A stretch of DNA of 64,000 nt. It comes from Prevotella fusca JCM 17724 (GTDB lineage Bacteria; Bacteroidota; Bacteroidia; Bacteroidales; Bacteroidaceae). Within the stretch, counting starts at the first letter, position 1, and the number at the start of each line of letters is the position of its first letter. Shown here one piece after another: positions 24,693 to 33,418 of the stretch. Made by a program: the position numbers and the translations under genes. The notes under the pieces are model-generated. The model searched no databases. It worked only from the letters and a program-made list of their open reading frames with translations, and was not told the origin of the DNA. The DNA lies in contig NZ_CP012075.1 of the NCBI RefSeq assembly GCF_001262015.1, forward strand, positions 682,001 through 746,000, given 5' to 3'.

Positions 24693-25955
24693 TTACTGCT
24701 GAATACCAGCATCTGCTGCTGCAGCAAGTGTCTCAGGAGCCTGTACACCCTTTACGAAATAGTAGCATCCGTAAAGAGGATAAGCCCATGCTGCCTTCTG
24801 CTCTTTCATAACATCAAGACCCTTTGCTGTCTCAAGGTAAGAAATAGCCTTGTTATAAACATCGTTGAACTGTGCACGCGCAGCTGGTGACAACACACCC
24901 TTTACAGCTGCCACACGCTCCTGCGCCTTGTAGAACCAGCACTGACCGATTGAGGCATTGATAGCAATCTTTGCATTGTCATCCTTTGCCAGAGCCAAAG
25001 CCTTTGAAAGGTAATCAGCAGCTTTCTCATACTCCTTCTTCTGGCTTGCAAACTGACCGAGCATTACCAATGCTCCATAGCTGTTAGGATTCTTTGCCAA
25101 GGCTGCATTTACAATTTCCTCAGCCTTGTCCTGCATACCAAGTGAGCTGTAGATTGAAGTCAGCGTGGTCAGCACGGCGTCATTCTCCGGATCCTGTGCA
25201 TAAATACCTGCAAGTTTCTCAGCATAGCTTACAGAGTCCTGGCGAGTCTTGAGCTGTGCACCCAGAATAGCCAGCTGCAACTGCTGAGCATCCTTTGCAC
25301 GTTCCTTACTCTTCATTGCGTATGAAACGTACTTTTCAGCCTTCTGATACTCCTTGTTCTGATAAGCATAGTAAGTTGCGAAATAAGCAATCTCATTCAG
25401 GTTATCATCCTTGGACTTGTCAAACTTAGCAAACATCGGATCGTCAGCAGAATCAACATAACGAGAAAGATACTTGTAGGCATTGGCATCATCCTTGGCA
25501 CCCTGGTAGAAGATACCGCCGTTGATGAGCTGTCCACGAAGTGGATAAAGCTGGTCAGCAAGACCTGTGTACTTTGGCTTAATCTTACCCTTGGCGTTAG
25601 GCATGTTGTCATACTTGACAATCTCTGCAGCAGCATCGAAAGCCTGACCTACAGCCTCATAGAGACCTTTCTCGTCCACAGGCTTATTGCCATCCTTACC
25701 CATCTGCTGGTTTGTCTGGTTCTCAAGCTGGACACCCTGCTCTGCGCTTACCTTCTTCATAGCAAGTTGATAGAGCTTGTCGTAAGCCTTTGCCTTTTCA
25801 GCATTGTCAGTAAGCTGTGCGAGGTTTGCCTTCAGGAGGTCTGCTGCCTCAGCATAGGTCTGCGCCTTCAGGATTGCCTTCAGTGGCTCGCTGTCGCCAG
25901 CGAATGCAGCAGATGTACTTAGTAACATCAATGCTGCGATCATTAACTTTTTCAT
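24693..25955 (-). CDS. TPR-containing periplasmic protein (TPR-3), gyrA neighbour
   Basis: 420 residues from the ATG at 25955 with a signal peptide (MKKLMIAALMLLSTSAAFAG). TPR repeats are regular in the second half: AEEIVNAALAKNPNSYGALV and YEKAADYLSKALALAKDDNA. It carries the shared family block YDNMPNAKGKIKPKYTGLAD and ends AWAYPLYGCYYFVKG. It lies downstream of gyrA in the same direction, a neighbourhood commonly seen in Bacteroidetes. The role is unknown; the signal peptide argues against direct contact with gyrase. Confidence 0.83.
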   Translation of the reverse strand: MKKLMIAALMLLSTSAAFAGDSEPLKAILKAQTYAEAADLLKANLAQLTDNAEKAKAYDKLYQLAMKKVSAEQGVQLENQTNQQMGKDGNKPVDEKGLYEAVGQAFDAAAEIVKYDNMPNAKGKIKPKYTGLADQLYPLRGQLINGGIFYQGAKDDANAYKYLSRYVDSADDPMFAKFDKSKDDNLNEIAYFATYYAYQNKEYQKAEKYVSYAMKSKERAKDAQQLQLAILGAQLKTRQDSVSYAEKLAGIYAQDPENDAVLTTLTSIYSSLGMQDKAEEIVNAALAKNPNSYGALVMLGQFASQKKEYEKAADYLSKALALAKDDNAKIAINASIGQCWFYKAQERVAAVKGVLSPAARAQFNDVYNKAISYLETAKGLDVMKEQKAAWAYPLYGCYYFVKGVQAPETLAAAADAGIQQ

Positions 25956-26127
25956 TTCAGTTATCATTTTAAAAGGTTTGAATTCTTTTCTCTTTATTGA
26001 TGAGTGGAAATTATGGAGTCTGGGAAGTCAAGCCAAAAACTGCCCGTATATGTGAATAAAGTCATACCTTCACTCCCTGACTTCTGAAACTTCATATCTT
26101 CCTTAGACTTAAAATGCCCGCAAAAGA

Positions 26128-28734
26128 TTAATCGAAATCTGCCGGAGCCGTATCAGAATCCTTATCAGCATCGTCAACGGATTCCTCCGTTACTGCGGTT
26201 CTGTCGTTCTTGATTTCCCCATTCGTCTTTGCCCACTGCTCACGGCTTTCTTCCTCAACCTGCGACTCCATTTCAGAGCTCATCACCTTGCAGACAGATG
26301 CAATGACATCATTCTTCTTGGCGAGGTTAATCAGTCGGACACCCTGTGTTGCACGCCCCATGACACGGCACTCGGCAACGGACATACGAATGACGATACC
26401 ACTCTTATTGATAATCATCAGGTCGTTCTCATCGGTAACGTTCTTGATGGCAACGAGCTTACCCGTCTTGTCCGTAACATTCAGTGTCTTTACACCCTTT
26501 CCGCCACGGTTGGTCAATCGGTAATCCTCAACCTGTGAGCGTTTGCCATAGCCTTCTTCCGACACGACCATAACCGTCTCATTGACAGGGTCGTTGACAA
26601 CAATCATTCCGATAACCTCATCCTGACCATCATCGTCCAGACGCATACCACGTACACCTGTTGAGACACGTCCCATTGTACGGATATTTGACTCGTCAAA
26701 GCGGCATGCACGACCATTGCGGTCAGCAATAATCAGCTCGTTCTTGCCATTCGTCAGACGAACGTCTACAACCTCATCGCCTTCATTGATATTGATGGCT
26801 ATCACACCGTTTGTACGAGGACGTGAGTAGGCACGGAGGGAAGTCTTCTTAACGATACCCTGCTTTGTAGCAAACACCACGTAGTGCGAATCGAGGAACT
26901 CATCATTGTCAAGACCACGGATGCGCAGGAAAGCATTTACAGAGTCGCCCGGCTCAAGTGAGAGCATATTCTGGATGGCACGTCCCTTTGAGTTCTTATC
27001 CCCCTCCGGGATGTCATAACACTTCATCCAGTAGCAACGTCCCTTACGGGTGAAGAACAGCATCGTCTGGTGCATTGTAGCCGGATAGATATATTCGGTG
27101 AAGTCCTTTTCACGTGTGCGGGCTCCCTTAGAACCGACACCACCGCGAGCCTGCTCCTTGAAGTCAGTAAGCGGGGTACGCTTGATGTAGCCAAGGTGGC
27201 TGATGGTAATGACAACAGGGTCATTAGGATAGAAGTCCTCAGCATTGAACTCATGCTCATCGGGGATAATCTCGGTACGGCGGTCATCGCCATACTTCTC
27301 CTTAACCTCCTGCAGTTCTTCCTTCATAACCTCCTTGCAACGTTCTGGATTATTGAGAATCTCCTGCAGGTCCTTGATTGTCTGCATAAGTTCCTCAAAC
27401 TCCTGATGCAACTGATCGAGGCGCAGACCTGTAAGCTGTGACAGGCGCATATCAACGATAGCCTTTGACTGAAGCTCATCGAAATCAAAACGCTTCTCGA
27501 GATTCTTCTGAGCCTCTGAAGGAGTCTTGCTGGCACGGATGATACGTACAACCTCGTCGATATTGTCACAAGCCTTAATCAATGCCTCTAAGATGTGTGC
27601 ACGTTCCTGCGCTTTCTTCAAGTCAAACTGAGCACGGCGAATCGTTACATCATGGCGATGCTCAACGAAGTACTTGATGCACTCACGAAGGCTCAACAGC
27701 CGTGGACGACCAGCAACCAATGCGATACAGTTTACAGAGAACGAGCTCTGCAATGCTGTCATCTTGAAGAGCTTGTTCAAAATGACATTCGCATTCGCAT
27801 CACGCTTCACATCAACGACGATGCGCATACCCTGACGGCCAGTCTCGTCATTCACATTTGAGATACCCTCAAGTTTGCCTTCCTTTACAAGGTCGGCAAT
27901 ATATTCGATAAGCTGCTGCTTGTTGACACCATATGGAATTTCCGTCACGACAATCTTGTCATGGCTCTCATCGCTCTCAATCTCAGCCTTGGCACGCATA
28001 ACAACACGACCACGACCAGTCTCGTAAGCATCCTTGACACCCTGAAGCCCATAAATATAAGCACCTGTAGGGAAGTCCGGAGCAGGAATAAACTCCATCA
28101 ATCCGTCGGTAGAGATCTCCGGATTATCGATATAAGCACAGCAACCATCAATAACCTCACCGAGGTTGTGCGTAGGAATATTCGTTGCCATACCCACGGC
28201 GATACCGTTACCACCATTCACGAGTAGGTTAGGAATCTTCGTAGGCATCACGGCTGGTTCACGCAGCGTATCGTCGAAGTTGTTGACCATGTCAACCGTG
28301 TCCTTCTCGATATCATCCATGACGTGCTCACCCATCTTTGAGAGGCGGCACTCCGTGTAACGCATCGCAGCAGCAGAGTCACCATCGACAGAACCAAAGT
28401 TTCCCTGCCCGTCAACCAGCTTGTAGCGCATATTCCACTCCTGTCCCATACGCACGAGCGCACCGTAGACTGAAGAGTCACCATGTGGGTGATACTTACC
28501 GAGTACCTCACCGACGACGCGGGCGCACTTCTTGTAAGGCTGGTTGCTAAAGTTACCGATACCGCGCATACCGAAGAGGATACGGCGGTGAACAGGCTTG
28601 AAACCGTCACGGACATCTGGGAGGGCACGTGCCACAATCACCGACATGGAATAGTCGATGTAGGAGCTTTTCATCTCCTCCTCGATGTTGATCTTCATAA
28701 TTCTGTCTTGATCAATTGTCTGATTTTCGTCCAT
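26128..28734 (-). CDS. gyrA: DNA gyrase subunit A
   Basis: Type II topoisomerase subunit that breaks and rejoins DNA while GyrB supplies ATP energy. 868 residues, complete. The N-terminal winged-helix region reads SYIDYSMSVIVARALPDVRD; the catalytic Tyr is in RYTECRLSKM (Tyr126). The quinolone-resistance region is YHPHGDSSVYGALVR at residues 81-95: Ser87 corresponds to E. coli Ser83, and Gly91 occupies the place of Asp87. The C-terminal beta-pinwheel repeats contain the GyrA box as RGGKGVK. The last 60 residues are acidic (ADKDSDTAPADFD). It is the first gene before the three TPR genes. Confidence 0.97.
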   Translation of the reverse strand: MDENQTIDQDRIMKINIEEEMKSSYIDYSMSVIVARALPDVRDGFKPVHRRILFGMRGIGNFSNQPYKKCARVVGEVLGKYHPHGDSSVYGALVRMGQEWNMRYKLVDGQGNFGSVDGDSAAAMRYTECRLSKMGEHVMDDIEKDTVDMVNNFDDTLREPAVMPTKIPNLLVNGGNGIAVGMATNIPTHNLGEVIDGCCAYIDNPEISTDGLMEFIPAPDFPTGAYIYGLQGVKDAYETGRGRVVMRAKAEIESDESHDKIVVTEIPYGVNKQQLIEYIADLVKEGKLEGISNVNDETGRQGMRIVVDVKRDANANVILNKLFKMTALQSSFSVNCIALVAGRPRLLSLRECIKYFVEHRHDVTIRRAQFDLKKAQERAHILEALIKACDNIDEVVRIIRASKTPSEAQKNLEKRFDFDELQSKAIVDMRLSQLTGLRLDQLHQEFEELMQTIKDLQEILNNPERCKEVMKEELQEVKEKYGDDRRTEIIPDEHEFNAEDFYPNDPVVITISHLGYIKRTPLTDFKEQARGGVGSKGARTREKDFTEYIYPATMHQTMLFFTRKGRCYWMKCYDIPEGDKNSKGRAIQNMLSLEPGDSVNAFLRIRGLDNDEFLDSHYVVFATKQGIVKKTSLRAYSRPRTNGVIAININEGDEVVDVRLTNGKNELIIADRNGRACRFDESNIRTMGRVSTGVRGMRLDDDGQDEVIGMIVVNDPVNETVMVVSEEGYGKRSQVEDYRLTNRGGKGVKTLNVTDKTGKLVAIKNVTDENDLMIINKSGIVIRMSVAECRVMGRATQGVRLINLAKKNDVIASVCKVMSSEMESQVEEESREQWAKTNGEIKNDRTAVTEESVDDADKDSDTAPADFD

Positions 28735-29041
28735 TATATATTTTTTCTGTTATAAAATTCTATCATGCTAACAAGCCCCTCCCCATAAGGCTAAAATTGC
28801 CCACAATAGCCTTTATTTCTCCTCTGAGCCGTTTTCATTCTTTTTCAAGGTGTAAAGATACGAACATTTTTCCATACCACAAAGGGCTTAAAGCGAAAAA
28901 AAATGTCAATGACAAATTATTGCTTATACCACAACTTCGGATATATGAAAAATATAAACTTACCAACACCGTAGCTCCCGTACTTTTTGCAAAACATTTC
29001 AACATACATTCTGCCTTTACTTGACTTTCCATAAAATCACA

Positions 29042-29214
29042 ATCACACGAATCACAAATCACATTAAGACTTATTCCACTATTTTAAAAAAGCACGTTAA
29101 TAAAAGAATACATTATATATTATTATTTATTAATAAGGTATTATATTATATGGATTCTCTTTTCTTTGCATTGGAATTCCTTATTATGATTTTGTGATTT
29201 ATGATTTGTGTGAT
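29042..29214. repeat. 173-bp segment bounded by 22-bp inverted repeats (MITE-like)
   Basis: ATCACACGAATCACAAATCA.. at 29042-29063 is the inverse of ..TGATTTATGATTTGTGTGAT at 29193-29214 with 20 of 22 matches. A third copy of the right arm is at 49147-49168. The inner part from 29124 is the direct repeat shared with 49086. Confidence 0.6.
29124..29214. repeat. ~90-bp direct repeat, copy 1
   Basis: tatttattaataaggtatta and the following ttatattatatgg-attctcttttct match 49086-49130 almost exactly; similarity continues to the shared tgtgatttatgatt-gtgtgat end (29193-29214 and 49147-49168). Confidence 0.75.
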
Positions 29215-29483
29215 AACAGAGCCTTATAAGATGTTTTTTCAGCCTATCTACTCACCAGTCAAAGCATATCTGAACATAGTACAGATATGGCTTTTAGCAG
29301 GCTTAGAAAGGGCTTCTACGCATAGGAAAGACAAATGATGACAGTAGTGTTCTCAGCGTAGGGAAGGGCTGCCAATAATAACGTAACATGCTTATGAGCA
29401 ACGGATTACAACCGACAAAACGTTTTTTAACACACCCCTTTCTTGCAATCTTGAAGATTAATGATTATCTTTGCATTGTCAAA

Positions 29484-29564
29484 ATGAAAGACCGCGGAAG
29501 AAATGAAAAACAACACAAACCGTCATCAGCTGTGAAGCTAAAAAAGACACGTCATCAGCTGTGA
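29484..29564 (+). CDS. possible 26-residue basic peptide or truncated gene start
   Basis: An ATG at 29484 opens MKDRGRNEKQHKPSSAVKLK and runs six more residues to a TGA inside the 3' end of the convergent gene. A plus-strand -7 box (TATCTTTG, 29466-29473) sits 10 bases before it. The peptide is strongly basic. The frame crosses a 19-bp duplication, so it could be the remnant of a gene whose body was lost. Weak support. Confidence 0.2.
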   Translation: MKDRGRNEKQHKPSSAVKLKKTRHQL

Positions 29565-29568
29565 AGCT
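29521..29568. repeat. 19-bp direct duplication
   Basis: cgtcatcagctgtgaagct occurs at 29521-29539 and again at 29550-29568. The second copy encodes the last residues (LELHS) and stop of the minus-strand gene ending at 29555, so the first is a duplicate of that gene end. Confidence 0.85.
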
Positions 29569-30064
29569 CCAAGACATACATATCTGCCCACACCGTCACA
29601 TCAGCAATAACAGAACTGCCCTCACGCTGGAAACGAAGAACATTGTTCGCTGGCCTGACTTGCTGCAACTGATAGCCATGCGACTGAAGACCAGACACAA
29701 AAGCACGATAATACCCCTTATTCCAGAAGACAATCTGCAACGTCCCTCCCCTATCGTCAATGATGGCAAGGCTTGAATTATCCTTCTTGGCAAAGAGCCG
29801 ATAAAAAGGCTGTTTTGACTGGTCAAAATCCGTATTAGGACTGACATGCCATCCCCATAGCTGACGAGAGCCATCAACCACAAACTCTGTCGGTATCCGC
29901 CTAAGCCCATACTTACTGAAAAGACAAGGCGCAACAGCCCGCTTCCCCTTCTGAACCTGATACTGCAGGAGTTCGAGCACAGGCATCTGAAGCAAAGGCA
30001 GATTCCCCTGCGCACGAAGACACAGAGGAATCGACAGAAGTACTGAAAATATGATTTTCCGCAT
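29555..30064 (-). CDS. secreted protein of unknown function downstream of nadE
   Basis: 169 residues starting with a signal peptide ([20 protein letters not shown]). The mature part contains LPLLQMPVLELLQYQVQKGK, then a predicted mixed alpha/beta segment rich in aromatic residues (LWGWHVSPNTDFDQSKQPFY). No family is recognised, although the layout resembles small conserved Bacteroidetes periplasmic proteins. The ATG overlaps the TAA of nadE by one base (TAATG), so the gene is coupled to nadE translation. Its 3' end has been duplicated (29521-29539). Confidence 0.7.
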   Translation of the reverse strand: MRKIIFSVLLSIPLCLRAQGNLPLLQMPVLELLQYQVQKGKRAVAPCLFSKYGLRRIPTEFVVDGSRQLWGWHVSPNTDFDQSKQPFYRLFAKKDNSSLAIIDDRGGTLQIVFWNKGYYRAFVSGLQSHGYQLQQVRPANNVLRFQREGSSVIADVTVWADMYVLELHS

Positions 30065-32034
30065 TATGACAGTTCTTCCAACTCATTGAGCCAGTTGGTC
30101 GACATCGCATCTGAAGGCATACGCCAGTCGCCACGTGGAGAGAGGCTCACGCTGCCCACCTTCGGACCGTCAGGCAGGCACGAACGCTTGAACTGCTGCG
30201 AGAAGAACCTGCGGAAGAAGAGGCGCATCCAATGAAGAATAACTCCGTCGGCATAGACACCACGGAAAGCATTTTGTGCCATCCAATAGATTTTCGATGG
30301 GCGGAAACCGCAACGCAGGACATAATAGAGGAAGAAGTCGTGGAGCTCGTATGGACCGACAAGGTCTTCCGTCTTCTGGGCAATATCCCCCTTGTCGTCA
30401 GCAGGCTTCAGTTCTGGCGAGATAGGTGTCTCCACGATGTCGTTCAACGTCTGGCGTACCGTTTCATCTTCAGCAGTCTCGGCAGCATAGCTTACAAGAT
30501 ACTGTATAAGCGTTTTCGGAACACTGGCATTCACGGCATACATGCTCATGTGGTCACCGTTATAGGTACACCAGCCCAGCGCAAGCTCGCTGAGGTCGCC
30601 CGTACCGATGACAAGTCCGCCCAGCTGATTACTCAGATCCATCAGGATCTGCGTGCGTTCACGAGCCTGTGCATTCTCATACGTAGCGTCATGTACACTC
30701 GCATCGTGACCTATATCCTTGAAATGCTGCAATACGGAAGCCGTAATATCAATTTCACGGATTGTCACTCCAAGATTCTCCATGAGTGTCATGGCATTCT
30801 TATAGGTACGGTCAGTGGTGCCGAACCCTGGCATGGTGACACCTACAATGCCCTTACGGTCGAGTCCCAGCTTGTCAAAAGTCTTGGTCACAACGAGCAG
30901 GGCAAGTGTGGAGTCAAGTCCACCGCTGATACCGATAATAGCAGTCTTACAGTTGGTATGAACAAGTCTTTTAGCCAATCCGCTGACCTGTATATTGAAG
31001 ATTTCATCACAGGCATCCTGCATGTTCTCCGTCTTGGGAATGAATGGATGCTGGTCGAAATGGCGTGTCAGCGTGAACTCACGCATAAGATTGAGTGGCA
31101 GCAGACAATCTACCCTTATACCCAACTCGCCAATCTGCCCCGTAATACCTGCCAGTCCTGCAGCAACAGGACGCTGTGCATTGACAAAGGTACTGTTTGT
31201 CCGACGTTCGCCACGTAATCTTTCCACATCAATTTCTGAAATAACCAGCTGTGGGTCAAGCTGGAAACGCTCCGACTGTTCTATCAGTGAGCCGTTCTCA
31301 AATATCAGCGCATTACCTCCATAGACAACATCCTGCGTACTCTCGCCAAAACCACTGCTGCTGTAGACGTATCCGCTGATAGTGCGTGCGCTCTGCTGGG
31401 CAATGAGTGACTTCAGATAGGCATGCTTGCCGATAAGCTCGTCACTGGTGGAGAGATTGAAGATAATCTCAGCACCAGCCAGCGCAAGATGATTGCTTGG
31501 CGGTGTAGGCGCCCATACATCCTCGCAGATTTCAATGGCAAACTTTGCTCCCTGTGACGTGCGGAAAATCTGCATCTCTGGCGTTACGAGAATACGATGA
31601 CCGGCAAAGTGAATACGCTGAGGGCGCAGGTCCTGTGAGGAAGCAAACCATCGTTTCTCATAGAACTCGCTGTAATTCGGGAGAAATGTCTTGGAGACAA
31701 TACCCAACAGCTTGCCCTGCTGGATGACCAGCGCACAATTCAGCAGCAATGGTCCGACGGCAACTGGTGCACCGACAATGGCAATAATATCAAGCTGACG
31801 GGTGAAATCAAGCAGGGACAAGACCGCCTGCTCGGCATCATCCAACAGCAGTTGTTGTTGGAAGAGGTCCTGACAAGTATAGCCCGTCAGAGAAAGCTCT
31901 GGGAAGACGATAATCTCAACGCCCTTGCCTTCGGCAATGGCAATCTGCTTCTCTGTTTCTACAAGATTGAATTTTGTATCTGCTACTTTTACTGCAGGAA
32001 TAGCTGCAGCAACCTTTATAAGTCCATGTTTCAT
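30064..32034 (-). CDS. nadE: glutamine-dependent NAD(+) synthetase
   Basis: Last step of NAD synthesis: amidation of nicotinic acid adenine dinucleotide with ammonia drawn from glutamine. 656 residues, two domains. The N-terminal nitrilase-like amidase has Glu46 ([15 protein letters not shown]), Lys115 ([14 protein letters not shown]) and Cys170 (AIEICEDVW), the expected E-K-C triad. The synthetase domain has the P-loop [13 protein letters not shown] (about residues 368-380) and [20 protein letters not shown]. Length and motifs are complete. It lies 14 bases after the DUF2027/Smr gene, so it is likely co-transcribed. Confidence 0.96.
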   Translation of the reverse strand: MKHGLIKVAAAIPAVKVADTKFNLVETEKQIAIAEGKGVEIIVFPELSLTGYTCQDLFQQQLLLDDAEQAVLSLLDFTRQLDIIAIVGAPVAVGPLLLNCALVIQQGKLLGIVSKTFLPNYSEFYEKRWFASSQDLRPQRIHFAGHRILVTPEMQIFRTSQGAKFAIEICEDVWAPTPPSNHLALAGAEIIFNLSTSDELIGKHAYLKSLIAQQSARTISGYVYSSSGFGESTQDVVYGGNALIFENGSLIEQSERFQLDPQLVISEIDVERLRGERRTNSTFVNAQRPVAAGLAGITGQIGELGIRVDCLLPLNLMREFTLTRHFDQHPFIPKTENMQDACDEIFNIQVSGLAKRLVHTNCKTAIIGISGGLDSTLALLVVTKTFDKLGLDRKGIVGVTMPGFGTTDRTYKNAMTLMENLGVTIREIDITASVLQHFKDIGHDASVHDATYENAQARERTQILMDLSNQLGGLVIGTGDLSELALGWCTYNGDHMSMYAVNASVPKTLIQYLVSYAAETAEDETVRQTLNDIVETPISPELKPADDKGDIAQKTEDLVGPYELHDFFLYYVLRCGFRPSKIYWMAQNAFRGVYADGVILHWMRLFFRRFFSQQFKRSCLPDGPKVGSVSLSPRGDWRMPSDAMSTNWLNELEELS

Positions 32035-32048
32035 AAGACTGCGTTTTT

Positions 32049-33269
32049 TTATTTGATTGTTACCTGTGTGGCTCCATAGCCGTATTCACGGAAAGAAGCA
32101 TCCTGATAAGGATAATGCTTATACTTGTAGTTCAGCTCATGTATGATGGCATGGCGCAACACACCCTCACCTTTTCCATGAATGAAGATAAGTTTCTTGC
32201 CACGATGAGCCTTATATTGCTCCAACGTGCGGCGGAAGACATCCAGTTGATATTCAAGAATATCTGCTGCAGACATGCCAGCAGTCGTTTCAAGAAGTTC
32301 ATCGGCATGGAGATCAATGATAATCTTATCATCCTTGAGAATCTGCTTTGCAGGCTTCTTGTGTTCTACTTTATAACGTCTGGCAAGTTCGTCTGTCTTC
32401 TTGTCAATCTCTTCTTCTGAAAGACGGCTTGGGGAAGAATAGCCCACCTTCAGCTTCTCTGTGGGCTCGTCCTCGTCTTTCCTTGTTAAAGGTTCAAACA
32501 TCGGGTGTTGAACCATTTTATCTTTCTCAATCAACGTATATATTAACGCTGGCTGTTCAAAGAAGTCGCTCTCATGGAAAGTATTGAGCCTGTAGAACTT
32601 CACGGCATCGATGTCCACCTGTATGTCACAAGTGGGCTTGAGCATGAAAGGCTTGTCTTTCTTATAGGCATGAAGCTGGACGCAGCCATGCAGCATTTCG
32701 TTGAGGTCGGCAAGCGTGAAATCTTCAATGAGCAGCTTCATATTCGGCTCTAACTCGCCCGCAGCCTTCAAAACCCATTTATCTTCCTGCTTTAAGGCGT
32801 ATGAGAAATGAACGTAATAATTAGAGTCGTTGACAAGATAAGACTTGAAGCGGGTAGTCGTAAGATTTTTTATATCTGTCGGCGTAAAAGCAAGATAAAC
32901 CGACAATTCATCACCTCCGACACGCTCTCTGACAGGAGCTTCAAAATTGACGGAAGGATCATCACCGGGGGCTATCTCGGCATCAACATCACGCCAGTTC
33001 TCATCCAAACCCTCCTCATCTGCATTTGCAGATGTAAGACGCTGCTTGATACTGCGGTTATCATCTCCTTTCTCCATCTTGCGCTGTTGCTGGTCGATAC
33101 GCAGCTTCGCACGGTCAGTAGCAGCATCTTCAACAACAACAATCTCGTTGGCAGGTGTCGGAATCTGAAAACCATCCTCATCTTCTACCAACACTATCTT
33201 TCCTTTGAAACCGGCAATGACTCCACCGCCGGTATCGCTCAGAAATCTGACTTTATCGCCTATTTTCAT
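32049..33269 (-). CDS. DUF2027 and Smr-domain protein
   Basis: 406 residues. The N-terminus (MKIGDKVRFLSDTGGGVIAG) is a short beta-barrel as in DUF2027 proteins. The middle part is a beta-rich domain, and the C-terminal about 85 residues form an Smr domain with DLHADELLETT and LIFIHGKGEGVLRHAIIHEL. Smr domains act as nicking endonucleases or bind nucleic acid in MutS2-type proteins and ribosome rescue factors (family knowledge). The region around residues 285-300 (EEEIDKKTDELARRYKVEHK) is probably helical. No MutS core is present. Function in Bacteroidetes is not established. Confidence 0.88.
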   Translation of the reverse strand: MKIGDKVRFLSDTGGGVIAGFKGKIVLVEDEDGFQIPTPANEIVVVEDAATDRAKLRIDQQQRKMEKGDDNRSIKQRLTSANADEEGLDENWRDVDAEIAPGDDPSVNFEAPVRERVGGDELSVYLAFTPTDIKNLTTTRFKSYLVNDSNYYVHFSYALKQEDKWVLKAAGELEPNMKLLIEDFTLADLNEMLHGCVQLHAYKKDKPFMLKPTCDIQVDIDAVKFYRLNTFHESDFFEQPALIYTLIEKDKMVQHPMFEPLTRKDEDEPTEKLKVGYSSPSRLSEEEIDKKTDELARRYKVEHKKPAKQILKDDKIIIDLHADELLETTAGMSAADILEYQLDVFRRTLEQYKAHRGKKLIFIHGKGEGVLRHAIIHELNYKYKHYPYQDASFREYGYGATQVTIK

Positions 33270-33292
33270 CTTTTCTATACTTGAAGTTTATG

Positions 33293-33361
33293 AGGGAATG
33301 CACTATTGTTTTATCAATCAACTGCATTTCCTCCCTAATAAGGAATCGAACCTTGATTCCC
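33293..33361 (-). other. two hairpins between queA and the Smr gene
   Basis: GGAATGCA (33295-33302) can pair with TGCATTTCC (33323-33331), and GGAATC (33342-33347) with GATTCC (33355-33360). They fill a 149-base spacer. No clear T-run follows on the minus strand; mRNA processing or weak attenuation is possible. Confidence 0.35.
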
Positions 33362-33418
33362 AATCATTTTTTTCCAAGATATGAAGTTCAATTCTCCAAC
33401 ACTTAGGAAATAATAATA

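Larger units (their letters stand above)
28735..29554. other. 820-bp intergenic region with MITE-like repeat
   Basis: AT-rich spacer upstream of gyrA. It holds a 22-bp inverted repeat pair at 29042-29063 and 29193-29214, a direct repeat shared with 49086-49171, a plus-strand -7 box TATCTTTG at 29466-29473 with a tiny frame after it, and a 19-bp direct duplication at 29521-29568. A near-consensus -7 box for gyrA (TATCTTTA, minus strand) lies near 28854. Nothing else is recognised between 29220 and 29460. Confidence 0.5.

Noticed and set aside
28464..28494. Gly91 in GyrA as a quinolone-resistance mutation
   Set aside because: Gly is at the place of E. coli Asp87, but Ser87 (E. coli Ser83) is wild type; this may be normal in the lineage and cannot be called resistance.
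30232..31218. 328-residue frame antisense to nadE
   Set aside because: It has no family features and lies wholly inside a well-supported gene on the other strand; long antisense frames are a by-product of codon bias.
33340..33365. tRNA T-arm-like sequence (AAGGTTCGATTCCTT on minus)
   Set aside because: No matching acceptor, D-arm or anticodon arm can be found upstream. Annotated as a hairpin only.
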